Of a DNA stretch of 64,000 bases, positions 27,589 to 39,440 are shown one piece after another (the first letter of the stretch is position 1; every line of letters starts with the position of its first letter). The stretch is from Rhodococcus sp. UNC23MFCrub1.1 (GTDB taxonomy: Bacteria; Actinomycetota; Actinomycetes; Mycobacteriales; Mycobacteriaceae), in NCBI RefSeq assembly GCF_000686025.1, contig NZ_JMLQ01000001.1, forward strand, positions 310,001 through 374,000, in the 5' to 3' direction. The notes below the pieces were generated by a model, which saw nothing but the letters and a program-made list of their open reading frames with translations, was not told the origin of the DNA and did no database searches. The translations under genes were made by a program, and so were the position numbers.

Positions 27589-28719
27589 ATGGTGCGCTCG
27601 TCCCCGCGCGATCCGATCCTGCTGGCGGGACGGCGGACGGCGATCGGCACGGCGGGGCATGCGTTCGCCGACCTGACGGCCGCCGACCTCGCGGCACCCG
27701 TCCTCGCCGACGTCGCTCGCCGGGTGCACCATCTCGGCCGCATCGACGACGTCGTCCTGGGCAACTGCCTCGGTCCCGGCGGCGACCTCGCTCGGGTCGC
27801 CGCGCTGCAGGCCGGTCTCGGTCACCACGTTCCCGGCGTGACGGTCGACCGCCAGTGCGGCTCGGGCCTCGACGCCGTGGCCCTGGCCTCGTCCCGTGTC
27901 CGCGCGGGTGACGACGCCCTGATTCTCGCGGGGGGAGTCGAATCGGCGAGCACGGCGCCGTGGCGTTTCCACGCCCCGGTCGGCGACGGGGGTCCGCAGC
28001 GGTACACGCGCGCACCGTTCACCCCGCGCGGTCACCCCGACCCCGACATGGGCACGGCCGCGGACGATCTCGCCCGCACGCTCGGCATCGACCGGGAGCG
28101 ACAGGACGCGTACGCCGAACGCTCGCACCGACTCGCCTCGCAGACGGACTTCTCGGCGGAGATCGTCACCGTCGCCGGGATCGATCGGGACGAGCGGGTG
28201 CGCAGCGGACTCACCACGGCGCGTCTGAGCAGGCTGCGTCCGGCGTTCTCCCCCGACGGCACCGCCACCGCGGGCAACTCGTGCGGCATCTCCGACGGCG
28301 CGGCCGTGCTCGCCGTGACGACCGCGGACCGGGCCGACGGCCCTGCCCTGCGTGTACTCGGCTGGGCCGTCGCCGGGACGGATCCCGCGCTCCCCGGACT
28401 GTCCCCCGTGCCCGCGGTCCGCGCCGTCCTCGACCGCTGCGGAGTGGACCTGTCCGACGTCGGGATCGTCGAGATCACCGAGGCCTTCGCCTCGGTGGCC
28501 CTGGCGGCCGTCGACCGGCTGGGCATCGATCCGGACATCGTGTGCCCGCACGGAGGGGCCATCGCGCTCGGACACCCGTGGGGCGCCTCCGGAGCGATTC
28601 TCCTCGTCCGGTTGGCTGAGCAGATGGCCACGACCGACTCCCCCGCTCTCGGTCTTGCGGTGTGCGCCATCGGCGGTGGTCAGGGCATCGCCATGCTCGT
28701 GGAACGAGTCGGAGCATGA
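27589..28719 (+). CDS. thiolase family acyl-CoA acetyltransferase in the biotin operon
   Basis: A 376-residue thiolase with complete catalytic residues: Cys90 (VDRQCGSGLDA), the GHPWGASGA histidine and CAIGGGQG cysteine. It starts one base after bioY and overlaps bioM by ATGA, so it is an integral operon member, not a bystander. In Bacillus subtilis the bioY-like gene yhfU is grouped with a thiolase (yhfS) and an acyl-CoA ligase (yhfT), and that set was predicted to belong to the biotin regulon. The same pairing here suggests a role in making or salvaging a pimeloyl-type precursor, or in another biotin-linked acyl pathway; this is inference. Confidence 0.88.
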   Translation: MVRSSPRDPILLAGRRTAIGTAGHAFADLTAADLAAPVLADVARRVHHLGRIDDVVLGNCLGPGGDLARVAALQAGLGHHVPGVTVDRQCGSGLDAVALASSRVRAGDDALILAGGVESASTAPWRFHAPVGDGGPQRYTRAPFTPRGHPDPDMGTAADDLARTLGIDRERQDAYAERSHRLASQTDFSAEIVTVAGIDRDERVRSGLTTARLSRLRPAFSPDGTATAGNSCGISDGAAVLAVTTADRADGPALRVLGWAVAGTDPALPGLSPVPAVRAVLDRCGVDLSDVGIVEITEAFASVALAAVDRLGIDPDIVCPHGGAIALGHPWGASGAILLVRLAEQMATTDSPALGLAVCAIGGGQGIAMLVERVGA

Positions 28720-29396
28720 GCGTGATCCGGTTCGATCACGTCTCGCACGGATACGGCGATCGGCCCGTGCTGCGCGACATCGATCTCGAGATCACCGAAC
28801 ACCGCGTCGGCATCGTCGGATCCAACGGCTCCGGGAAGTCGACCCTGGCCCGCATGATCAACGGTCTGGTGTCGCCGAGTTCCGGCACCGTCACCGTCGA
28901 CGGTCTGAACGTCGCGCGCAAGGGTGGCCAGGTGCGACGGAAGGTCGGGTTCGTGTTCACGGACCCGGACAACCAGATCGTGATGCCGACCGTCGCCGAA
29001 GATCTGGCGTTCTCGCTGCGCCGCACCGGAGCGTCGAAGGACGAGGTGGCGGACCGCGTCGCCGACATGCTCGACCGTTTCGGGCTGGCCGGTCACGCCG
29101 ATCATCCCGCGCACCTGTTGTCCGGCGGACAGAAACAGATGCTGGCGATCGGCGCAGTGCTGATCCGCCGACCCGAGGTCCTGGTGGCCGACGAACCCAC
29201 CACGCTTCTCGATCTCCGCAACTCCCGCAAGGTCGGCGCGGTGTTCGACACTCTCGAGCAGCAGGTCGTCGTGGTGACACATCACCTCGATCTCCTGACG
29301 AACTTCGATCGCGTCATCGTGATCCACGACGCTCGGGTCGCCCACGACGGACGGCCCGCCGACGCCCTGCCCGCGTACGAGGCGCTGCTCGAATGA
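28716..29396 (+). CDS. bioM: biotin ECF transporter ATPase BioM
   Basis: A 226-residue ABC ATPase of the ECF A-component type. Walker A GSNGSGKST at 35-43, Q-loop region TDPDNQIV, signature LLSGGQKQM, Walker B VLVADEPTT and the switch His in VVVTHH are all present. It energises BioY together with BioN. The ATG overlaps the thiolase stop (ATGA) and its own stop overlaps bioN. Confidence 0.92.
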   Translation: MSVIRFDHVSHGYGDRPVLRDIDLEITEHRVGIVGSNGSGKSTLARMINGLVSPSSGTVTVDGLNVARKGGQVRRKVGFVFTDPDNQIVMPTVAEDLAFSLRRTGASKDEVADRVADMLDRFGLAGHADHPAHLLSGGQKQMLAIGAVLIRRPEVLVADEPTTLLDLRNSRKVGAVFDTLEQQVVVVTHHLDLLTNFDRVIVIHDARVAHDGRPADALPAYEALLE

Positions 29397-30010
29397 TCGG
29401 CCTCTACCGACCCGGTCACTCGCTCCTGCACCGACTTCCGGCCGGGTGGAAGCTTCTGCTGCTCATGGTCGGCGTCATCGCGGTCATCGCCCTCGTTCGC
29501 CGACCGGTCGACGTCGCGGTCGCTGCCGGCGTGGTTGCCGTTCTCTTCGGGATCGGGGGCATCGGCCCGCGGACCGCACTCGCGCAGATCCGGCCGCTCT
29601 TCTGGATGATCGCGATCATCGCGGTGTTCCAGGTGATCATCACGACCCCGGCCCGCGCCGTGGTCGTGTGCGGGATTCTCGTCGTCACGGTGGCCGCGGC
29701 GAGTCTGGTCACCCTCACCACCCGGGTGACCGCGATGCTCGACGTGTGCGGCAGGGTCCTGGAACCGTTGCGGCGCTTCGGCGTCGACCCCGACCGCATC
29801 GGACTGCTGCTGGCACTGACGATCCGGCTCGTCCCCGTCCTCACCGGCATCGTGCACGAGGTCTCCGACGCACGGAAGGCCCGCGGACTGCAGTGGTCGA
29901 TGACCGCGCTGGCGACACCCGTGGTGGTCCGCGCGCTGCGGACCGCGGATGCGCTGGGAGACAGTCTCGTCGCCCGCGGTGTGGACGACGACCGGGACGA
30001 GGACGCGTGA
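29393..30010 (+). CDS. bioN: biotin ECF transporter transmembrane subunit BioN
   Basis: A 205-residue T-component with four to five hydrophobic helices, starting YRPGHSLLHRLPAGWKLLLL as in the CbiQ/BioN family. The coupling-helix signature with Ala-Arg-Gly is found as ARKARG near 161-166 and ARG-VD near the C-terminus (about 196-200). It couples BioM ATP hydrolysis to BioY. It has 4-base overlaps with both bioM and the ligase gene. Confidence 0.92.
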   Translation: MIGLYRPGHSLLHRLPAGWKLLLLMVGVIAVIALVRRPVDVAVAAGVVAVLFGIGGIGPRTALAQIRPLFWMIAIIAVFQVIITTPARAVVVCGILVVTVAAASLVTLTTRVTAMLDVCGRVLEPLRRFGVDPDRIGLLLALTIRLVPVLTGIVHEVSDARKARGLQWSMTALATPVVVRALRTADALGDSLVARGVDDDRDEDA

Positions 30011-31416
30011 TCGCGGACTCGATCGACGAGCGCATCGGTCGTCGCGCCCGGGACCGTCCGGACTCGCTCGCGGTCGTCGCCGCGGACGGCAGTCTCACCT
30101 ATCGTGAGATGTGGGATCGGTCGGGACGCGTCGCCGCACGCCTGCTCGGTGCGGAGCGAGTGGCCGTACTCCCGGCGTCCGATCTCGGTTCCGTCGTCAC
30201 GGTTCTCGGCGCGATCCGTGCAGGTTGCTCGCTCGTCCTCCTGCACCGCCACCTGCTTCCCGACCACCTCGCATCGGTTCTCGAGATCGGTCGCCCCGCT
30301 GCGGTGATCGCCACGGAGCGCGGGCGGACCCGGCTGCGTCGACTCTGCGTCACCGGCACGCTCACCTCGCCCGACGACCTCGCCGCCGCACCCGCGGTCC
30401 CCCTCCCGGCACCGGACGAGGCCGGAGAACTGTTGGCGGGGTTGACCTCCGGCACGTCGGGCACTCCCAAGCTCTTCGTCCGCTCGCGGCGATCGTGGTC
30501 GCGCACGCTCGATCGGTCCGACGAGGAGTTCACCGTGGACCGGCACTCCCGGGTGGCCGCACCGGGCGTCCTGGACCACACCCACTTCCTCTACGGACTG
30601 GTGCACGCGCTCACGCGAGGTGCTGCCGTGGACCTACGGCCCCTCGAGTCGTGGTCCTCCGCGGGAGACGTCGACCCGACGCACGTCTACACCGTGCCCA
30701 CCCTCGCACACGACATCGCCGTGTCCAGCCGACCCGGGCTGGCGCAGGTCCGAGAAGTGTTGTCCTCGGGTGCTTTCTGGCCGCGCTCCGGTCGCGACGC
30801 CCTGTCCGCTCGCGTTCCCGGCGCTCGGCTCGTCCACTTCTACGGCGCCTCGGAACTGTCATTGGTGGCCGTGGACTCCTCCACCGAACCGGTTCCCGAC
30901 GGCTCCGCCGGGCGGCTCGTCTCGGGTGTCCGCACGAGAACCGTGGACGGGGTCGTCAGCGTGCACAGCGACATGCTGTTCGACGGATACCTGACCCACC
31001 CCGATCACGCGGAACCGTCCGACGGGCCCGTGAACGGGTGGACGGCCGTGGGCGATCGAGGCGAGATCCGCGGCGGGTGGCTGTTTCTCGCGGGCCGCAG
31101 TTCCGACACCATCGTGCGCGGCGGCCTCAAGGTGGAGCCACTCGATGTGGAGACCGCCCTGCGGGGGTTTCCCGGCGTGCTCGACGCGGCGTGTGTGGGC
31201 GAGCCGGATCCGAGGATGGGGCACGTCCCGGTCGCGGCGATCACGGTCTCGGAGCCGGTCGACCGCACCGCTCTGCGGCGTCGTCTGCGGGCGCACCTCG
31301 AGGCACCGGCGATGCCCACTCGCGTGGTCACGGTGCCCGCGCTCCCCCGCACGGCCCGCGGCAAGCTCGACCGCCCTGCCGTCCTGGCGATGATCGCGAC
31401 CGGGCCTGGATCCTGA
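30007..31416 (+). CDS. acyl-CoA ligase (adenylate-forming enzyme), biotin operon
   Basis: A 469-residue member of the ANL superfamily (shorter than typical 510-550). P-loop-like LTSGTSGTPK (about 140-149), GASEL, GDRGEIRGGW, the hinge RSSDTIVRGGLKVEP and the C-terminal catalytic lysine in RTARGKLDR are all present. It would activate a carboxylic acid as acyl-AMP and then acyl-CoA. GTG 30007 overlaps the bioN stop. With the thiolase it mirrors the yhfT/yhfS pair of Bacillus beside a BioY gene. The substrate is unknown; pimelate or a related diacid is one hypothesis. Confidence 0.87.
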   Translation: MIADSIDERIGRRARDRPDSLAVVAADGSLTYREMWDRSGRVAARLLGAERVAVLPASDLGSVVTVLGAIRAGCSLVLLHRHLLPDHLASVLEIGRPAAVIATERGRTRLRRLCVTGTLTSPDDLAAAPAVPLPAPDEAGELLAGLTSGTSGTPKLFVRSRRSWSRTLDRSDEEFTVDRHSRVAAPGVLDHTHFLYGLVHALTRGAAVDLRPLESWSSAGDVDPTHVYTVPTLAHDIAVSSRPGLAQVREVLSSGAFWPRSGRDALSARVPGARLVHFYGASELSLVAVDSSTEPVPDGSAGRLVSGVRTRTVDGVVSVHSDMLFDGYLTHPDHAEPSDGPVNGWTAVGDRGEIRGGWLFLAGRSSDTIVRGGLKVEPLDVETALRGFPGVLDAACVGEPDPRMGHVPVAAITVSEPVDRTALRRRLRAHLEAPAMPTRVVTVPALPRTARGKLDRPAVLAMIATGPGS

Positions 31417-31455
31417 CGGCTCGCTGTGCTGCGGACGTATTGTCCGAACAAACTA

Positions 31456-31484
31456 TTGACTTCCCTTGTGATGTGGATTACACA
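31456..31484 (+). promoter_or_regulatory. candidate promoter with CRP/GlxR-like site
   Basis: TTGACT (31456-31461) and TACACA (31479-31484) are 17 bases apart. Between and overlapping them is TGTGA-N6-TTACA (31467-31482), one mismatch from the CRP/GlxR consensus TGTGA-N6-TCACA. It lies about 100 bases before the sugar-binding lipoprotein gene, so cAMP-dependent control is plausible. Confidence 0.45.
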
Positions 31485-31586
31485 TATGTCGGGCCGCGAC
31501 CGAACAGGTCACCGGCTCGATCCATTCCAGTCGTACCCAGTATGTCGCCGCGTTGTTCTCTCGTCGGCGTTCGAGAAAGAGACCGA

Positions 31587-32594
31587 ATGACACGTCATTT
31601 CACCCGTCGGGGCACTGCTGTCGCTCTCGGCGTGGCACTGAGCGTCAGCCTGGCAGCGGGCTGCTCCAGTTCGGGCGGCGCACCGGAGTCCTCCGGTGAC
31701 GGCGGCGGCAACGCCGGCACGGCCGACACCCCGCGCGCCACGATCGCGATGATCACGCACGAGGTTCCCGGTGACACGTTCTGGGACCTCATCCGCAAGG
31801 GCGCCGAGGCGGCTGCGGCCAAGGACAACATCGAGCTGCGCTACTCGGCCGATCCCGAGGCACCGAACCAGGCCAACCTGGTGCAGAGCGCCATCGACTC
31901 CGACGTCGACGGCATCGCGGTCACACTGGCCAAGCCCGACGCCATGGCACCCGCCGTCGAGGCCGCCACGGCCGCCGGCATCCCGGTCGTCGCCTTCAAC
32001 TCCGGTTACGACGCGTGGAAGGACCAGGGCGTCCAGCAGTACTTCGGCCAGGACGAGACCATCGCCGGCCAGGCCGTCGGTGCGCGTCTGACCACCGAGG
32101 GTGCGAAGAAGACCCTCTGCATCATCCAGGAGCAGGGCCAGGTCGCCCTCGAATCCCGTTGCGCGGGTGTGACACAGGGCTTCACCGGCGGTTCCACCGA
32201 GATCCTGAACGTCAACAGCAAGGACATGCCGTCCGTCGAGGCCACCATCACGGCCAAGCTGCAGCAGGATCCGACCATCGACCACATCGTCGCCCTGGGC
32301 GCCCCCATCGCGCTGACCGCGGTGCAGTCCAAGGCGAACGCCAACTCCGAGGCCACGGTGGTCACCTTCGACACCAACGCCGCACTCGTCGAGGCCATCC
32401 AGAGCGGCGACGTCGCGTGGGCCGTCGATCAGCAGCCGTACCTCCAGGGCTACCTGGCCGTCGACTCGCTGTGGCTGTACCTGAACAACGGCAACACCAT
32501 CGGTGGCGGCACGCCCGTTCTGACCGGCCCGGCCTTCATCGACTCGACGAACATCGACGCGATCGCCGAGTACGCCAAGGGCGGCACTCGCTAG
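31587..32594 (+). CDS. sugar-type ABC substrate-binding lipoprotein (orphan)
   Basis: A 335-residue periplasmic binding protein of the type I (ribose/xylose) fold. The N-terminal signal ends in lipobox LAAGC (Cys26), followed by a Ser/Gly linker to about 50. Core features include ITHEVPGDTFWDLIRKGAEAAA-type start of domain 1 (about 56-77) and VAFNSGYD. The usual permease and ATPase genes are absent: a strong hairpin follows and the next gene is an unrelated convergent transporter. It may serve a transporter encoded elsewhere or act as a sensor ligand binder. Confidence 0.87.
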   Translation: MTRHFTRRGTAVALGVALSVSLAAGCSSSGGAPESSGDGGGNAGTADTPRATIAMITHEVPGDTFWDLIRKGAEAAAAKDNIELRYSADPEAPNQANLVQSAIDSDVDGIAVTLAKPDAMAPAVEAATAAGIPVVAFNSGYDAWKDQGVQQYFGQDETIAGQAVGARLTTEGAKKTLCIIQEQGQVALESRCAGVTQGFTGGSTEILNVNSKDMPSVEATITAKLQQDPTIDHIVALGAPIALTAVQSKANANSEATVVTFDTNAALVEAIQSGDVAWAVDQQPYLQGYLAVDSLWLYLNNGNTIGGGTPVLTGPAFIDSTNIDAIAEYAKGGTR

Positions 32595-32610
32595 CCTCCA
32601 CGCACACGAG

Positions 32611-32655
32611 ATCCGGTGCAGAGATCCGCGTTCACCGCGGATCTCTGCACCGGAT
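32611..32655. terminator. bidirectional terminator carrying shared hairpin sequence, copy A
   Basis: A perfect 20-bp stem (32611-32630 with 32636-32655) with loop TTCAC lies between the convergent lipoprotein and transporter genes. Its central 33 bases (14-bp stem arms plus loop) are identical to the hairpin at 52187-52229, even in the loop. Confidence 0.85.
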
Positions 32656-32669
32656 TCGTCGTCGTGGGG

Positions 32670-34022
32670 TCAGGTCAGGTCGTTGTTCTTCGTCTCCACC
32701 AGTGCTCGCGTGCAGATCAGACTGAGCACCGACAGGAGCGCCAGCATGACGCCCACGGCGATGCTGCCGAACTGCGCCGTCAACGGAGCCGCCAGCAGCG
32801 GTGGGATCGCACCGCCGAGCACGCCCGCCAGGTTGTAGCCGAGACCGGCACCGGTGTAGCGGAACCGGGTCTGGAAGAGCTCGGGCAGCAGCGCACCGGT
32901 GGGGCCGTAGGCGATACCGAAGATGGACAGGGTCACGCACATCGCGATCACGTACGCCGTACTCGAACCCGAGTCGAGGATCGGGAACAGGGCGAGCGAC
33001 CAAGGAACGGCCACCGCGCAGGAGACCATGATGACCTTGCGCCGACCCACCCGGTCCGAGAAGGTGGCCGACAACGCGATGGTGATGCCGAAGATCACCG
33101 CGCCGACGATCCCGGTCCACAGCACGAACGGCCGGTCGAAGCCGAGGGTCTTCGTGCCGTAGCTCGTGAGATACGCGGTGCCCATGTAGAACAGCGAGAA
33201 CAGCGACGCCAGCGCACCGGCCGCGAGCAGCACCTCGCGCTTCTGCACGTGCCACGCCTCAAGCACCGGGAGCCGGGTGGGAGCGGACGGCGTCGCCGCT
33301 GCGGCGGCCTGATCGGCCTTGAACACCGGCGTCTCCTCGATCGCCAGGCGCATGTAGAGACCGATCAGCACCAGCACGGCGCTGAAGAGGAACGGGATCC
33401 GCCAGCCGTAGTTCAGGAACGTGTCGTTGGTGTCGCCGAACACGGCGCCGGTCACCAGGAACGTCGCGCTGGAGAGGATGAAGGCGGCGGCCGGACCGAG
33501 CTGCGGGAACATGCCGTAGAAGCCGCGCCGCTTCGCCGGTGCGTACTCGGCGGTCAGCAGCGTCGCTCCCGCCCACTCGCCGCCGACGGCGAAGCCCTGC
33601 CCGAATCGCAACACCACCAGGATGATCGGTGCGGCGACGCCGATGGTCGCGGCACCGGGGAGCAGCCCGATGACGAAGGTGGAGACACCCATCAGCAGCA
33701 GCGTCGAGATCAGCGTCTTCTTGCGACCGATGCGGTCGCCGAAGTGGCCGAACAGCACGGCGCCCGCGGGGCGCGCGATGAAGGCGACGGCGAAAGTGGC
33801 GAACGAGGCCACGGTGCCGGCCGTCGATCCCAGTGCCGGGAAGAACACCGTCGGGAACACCAGCGCGGCCGCGGTGCCGTAGATGAAGAAGTCGTAGAAC
33901 TCGATGGTCGTTCCGATGCCGCTGGCGACGGCCACCTTGCGGACGCTCGTGGCGGGCGGTGCCGCGACGGGTGGTGCCGAGGTGGCGCGCGCCGTCGCGT
34001 CGTCCGGCGAAACTGTGGTCAT
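32670..34022 (-). CDS. MFS transporter, metabolite:H+ symporter (MHS/ProP-like) family
   Basis: A 450-residue transporter with 12 predicted helices. The motif FFGHFGDRIGRKKTL-like (GHFGDRIGRKKT, about 92-103) between TM2 and TM3 and the opening GIGTTIEFYDFFIYGTAAAL are diagnostic of the MHS family (shikimate, proline/betaine, alpha-ketoglutarate and related symporters). ATG 34022 is preceded by GGAG. The specific substrate cannot be read. It is divergent from the GlcD-like oxidase gene across 138 bases, so a hydroxy acid substrate (lactate, glycolate) is a possible but unproven link. Confidence 0.88.
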   Translation of the reverse strand: MTTVSPDDATARATSAPPVAAPPATSVRKVAVASGIGTTIEFYDFFIYGTAAALVFPTVFFPALGSTAGTVASFATFAVAFIARPAGAVLFGHFGDRIGRKKTLISTLLLMGVSTFVIGLLPGAATIGVAAPIILVVLRFGQGFAVGGEWAGATLLTAEYAPAKRRGFYGMFPQLGPAAAFILSSATFLVTGAVFGDTNDTFLNYGWRIPFLFSAVLVLIGLYMRLAIEETPVFKADQAAAAATPSAPTRLPVLEAWHVQKREVLLAAGALASLFSLFYMGTAYLTSYGTKTLGFDRPFVLWTGIVGAVIFGITIALSATFSDRVGRRKVIMVSCAVAVPWSLALFPILDSGSSTAYVIAMCVTLSIFGIAYGPTGALLPELFQTRFRYTGAGLGYNLAGVLGGAIPPLLAAPLTAQFGSIAVGVMLALLSVLSLICTRALVETKNNDLT

Positions 34023-34160
34023 GGTTCTCCATCCGAGGTGAGGATCGTCCGAATCGTCGGACTCGGGAGGAACGTATGTGACCTGAACCACTCCCACCAC
34101 CCTCCGAAGAGGGGGGCGGGATCCGGCGGGCGGGCGGTCGCCCGGCGCTACGCTCGACCG

Positions 34161-37273
<3,113 letters not shown>

Positions 37274-37287
<14 letters not shown>

Positions 37288-38026
37288 GTCCGGCCCCCGG
37301 TCCGCCGATTCCGGTCTCCGGCTTGCGCAGGTAGATCACCACGGACTTGCCGATGACGGGATTCAGGACCTGCTCGAGCACTCGGGTGGTGCGCGGGGCC
37401 TTCATCATGTCCCACACCAGCATCGAGTGATAGCCGCGCACCAGCGGGTGATCGTCGTTCCGCACCCCGACCGCGCACTTGAGCCACCAGTACGGAGCGT
37501 GCAGTGCGTGCGCGTGGTGGGTGTGCGTGACCTCGAGGCCGGCCGCGGTGAGCGACGCCGCCAACTCACTCGCACGGTAGATCCGGACGTGGCCACCCTC
37601 GTTCGCGTGGTACTCGTCGGAGAGGGACCAGCAGACCCGCTCGGGCAACCAGCGCGGGACACTCACCGCCACCGTGCCGCCGGGGCGCACCACGCGCGCG
37701 ATCTCGGCGATGGCCGACGCGTCGTCCGGCACGTGCTCGAGCATCTCGGACACGATCACCCCGTCGAACCACTCGTCCGGGAACGGCAGGGACAACGCGT
37801 CGCCGACGACCGTCTCCGCCGTGGCGGACTCGGGTACCTGCTTCTCCTCGGCCATCGCGCCGAACATGACCTTGACCTCGTCGAGTTCGTCCGCGTTCTG
37901 GTCGAAGGCGGTGACATGGGCCCCGCGGCGGTACAACTCGTAGGAGTGGCGCCCCTGGCCGCACCCGATGTCGATGACGCGATCGCCCGCACCGAAGCCG
38001 AGCCGGTCGAAGTCCATCGTCAGCAT
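37274..38026 (-). CDS. class I SAM-dependent methyltransferase (UbiE/Methyltransf_11 type)
   Basis: A 250-residue methyltransferase with VIDIGCGQGRHSYEL (motif I, about 18-32), an acidic motif II region (VTAFDQNADEL), DEWFDGVIVSEMLEHV (post-I/motif IV) and VVRPGGTVAVSVP (motif V). Small-molecule or glycolipid methylation is typical of this group. It overlaps the glycosyltransferase gene by 7 bases and the toroid gene by 14 bases, so all three are translationally coupled. Confidence 0.87.
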
Positions 38027-39267
38027 GTCGTCTCTCGATTCCCTCGTCCACGGCGATCGGCGATCGCCTTCTCGTACTCCGCGACGGTCGCGGCGGCCAC
38101 CGCCGGCCAGCCGTAGGTCTGCGTGGCCCGTTCCCGCCCGCGCTCGCCCATGGCGCGTCGGCGGGGCTCGTCGTCCAGCGCGCGCATCAGGGCCCGCGCC
38201 AGGGCGTCGCTGTCACCGGGAGGCACCAGATCGGCGCAGAGCCCGTCGGGGCCCACGACCTCGGGGATCGCCCCGGTGCGGCTCACCACGAGGGGGGTCG
38301 CGCAGGCCATGGCCTCGATGGTCGGGAGCGAGAAGCCCTCGTACAGCGACGGCACGCAGGCCACGTCGGCCGACGCCAGCACGCGCGCCAGTTCGGCGTC
38401 GTCGAGACCGCTCCGCGTCCGCACGATGTCGTCGATACCGAGATCGTCGATCAACGTCCGGGTCGGCCCTGCGGGGTCCACCTTCGACACCAGTTCGAGT
38501 TCGACATCCCGCTCGGTGCGCATCTTCGCGACCGCCTCGAGAAGGTGCCGCACACCCTTGAGGGCGACGTCGGCACTCGCGACGGCGACGATGCGGCCGG
38601 GAACTCGCGGCGCCGCGCCGGGGGTGAACACGGTGGTGTCGACCCCGAGCGGGACCACCGTCACCGCACCCGGAGCGACCCCGAACGCGTCCACGATGTC
38701 CACCGCGGACGAGCGGGACACGGTCAGCAACCGCGGGATCCGGCGCGCCACCCGCCGCTGCATGGTGAGGAAGCCGTACCAGCGCCGCACGGTGATCCGT
38801 CGTCGCCACGGCGCCCCCGCGAGGTCGAGGGCACGGTCGCGGGTGATGGGGTGATGAATGGTGGCCACGAGTGGCAACGGGATGCGCAGTAGTCCGTAGC
38901 TCAGCGACTGGTTGTCGTGCACCACGTCGAACTCGTCGGCTCGCGCGCGCAGCAGACGAGCGGCGCGTGCCCCGAACGTGCGGGGCTCCGGGAACCCGGC
39001 CGTCCACATGGTCAGCACCTCGGACACGTCGACCAGGTCTCGAATCTCGGAGGGCCGCGGGGTGCGGAACGGATCGTCGTCTCGATAGAGGTCGAGGCTC
39101 GGTACTCGCGTGAGCCGCACCCGCGGGTCGAGATCGGGATAGGGCTGACCGGAGAACACCTCGACCTCGTGCCCCTCGTCCACCAGCGCTCGACTCAGAC
39201 GCGCGACGTAGACACCCTGACCGCCGACGTGGGGCTTGCTCCGGTAGGACAGCAGAGCGATACGCAC
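38020..39267 (-). CDS. GT4 family glycosyltransferase
   Basis: A 415-residue retaining glycosyltransferase of GT4/GT-B fold. The N-terminal acceptor domain begins VRIALLSYRSKPHVGGQGVYV, and the C-terminal nucleotide-sugar domain has VPSLYEGFSLPTIEAMACAT, the E-x7-E motif that binds the donor diphosphate and ribose. GTG 39267 is chosen at the usual N-terminus; the frame extends upstream without homology-like sequence. First gene of a three-gene operon with a methyltransferase and the toroid protein; a methylated glycoconjugate is a reasonable inferred product. Confidence 0.85.
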   Translation of the reverse strand: MRIALLSYRSKPHVGGQGVYVARLSRALVDEGHEVEVFSGQPYPDLDPRVRLTRVPSLDLYRDDDPFRTPRPSEIRDLVDVSEVLTMWTAGFPEPRTFGARAARLLRARADEFDVVHDNQSLSYGLLRIPLPLVATIHHPITRDRALDLAGAPWRRRITVRRWYGFLTMQRRVARRIPRLLTVSRSSAVDIVDAFGVAPGAVTVVPLGVDTTVFTPGAAPRVPGRIVAVASADVALKGVRHLLEAVAKMRTERDVELELVSKVDPAGPTRTLIDDLGIDDIVRTRSGLDDAELARVLASADVACVPSLYEGFSLPTIEAMACATPLVVSRTGAIPEVVGPDGLCADLVPPGDSDALARALMRALDDEPRRRAMGERGRERATQTYGWPAVAAATVAEYEKAIADRRGRGNRETTC

Positions 39268-39440
39268 GTGGGTCCCCCGAGCTGTCGCGGCAGTGTGATG
39301 GCAGACACCCTCGCCGCGGTGGAACCGGCGATCATGTCCCGATGTGTCTACCACCTTCCGTTCTTCTCGAATCCACACGACCGACGACCAGCACTGATTC
39401 ACACTGGACCTCCCCGCCACCCGAGATCGAGGAGACGACG

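Noticed and set aside
32616..34160. Long open frame upstream of the GlcD-like oxidase, giving a 976-residue protein
   Set aside because: It is antisense to the transporter gene and its composition (Gln, His, Arg, Glu runs) is typical of a reverse-strand shadow.
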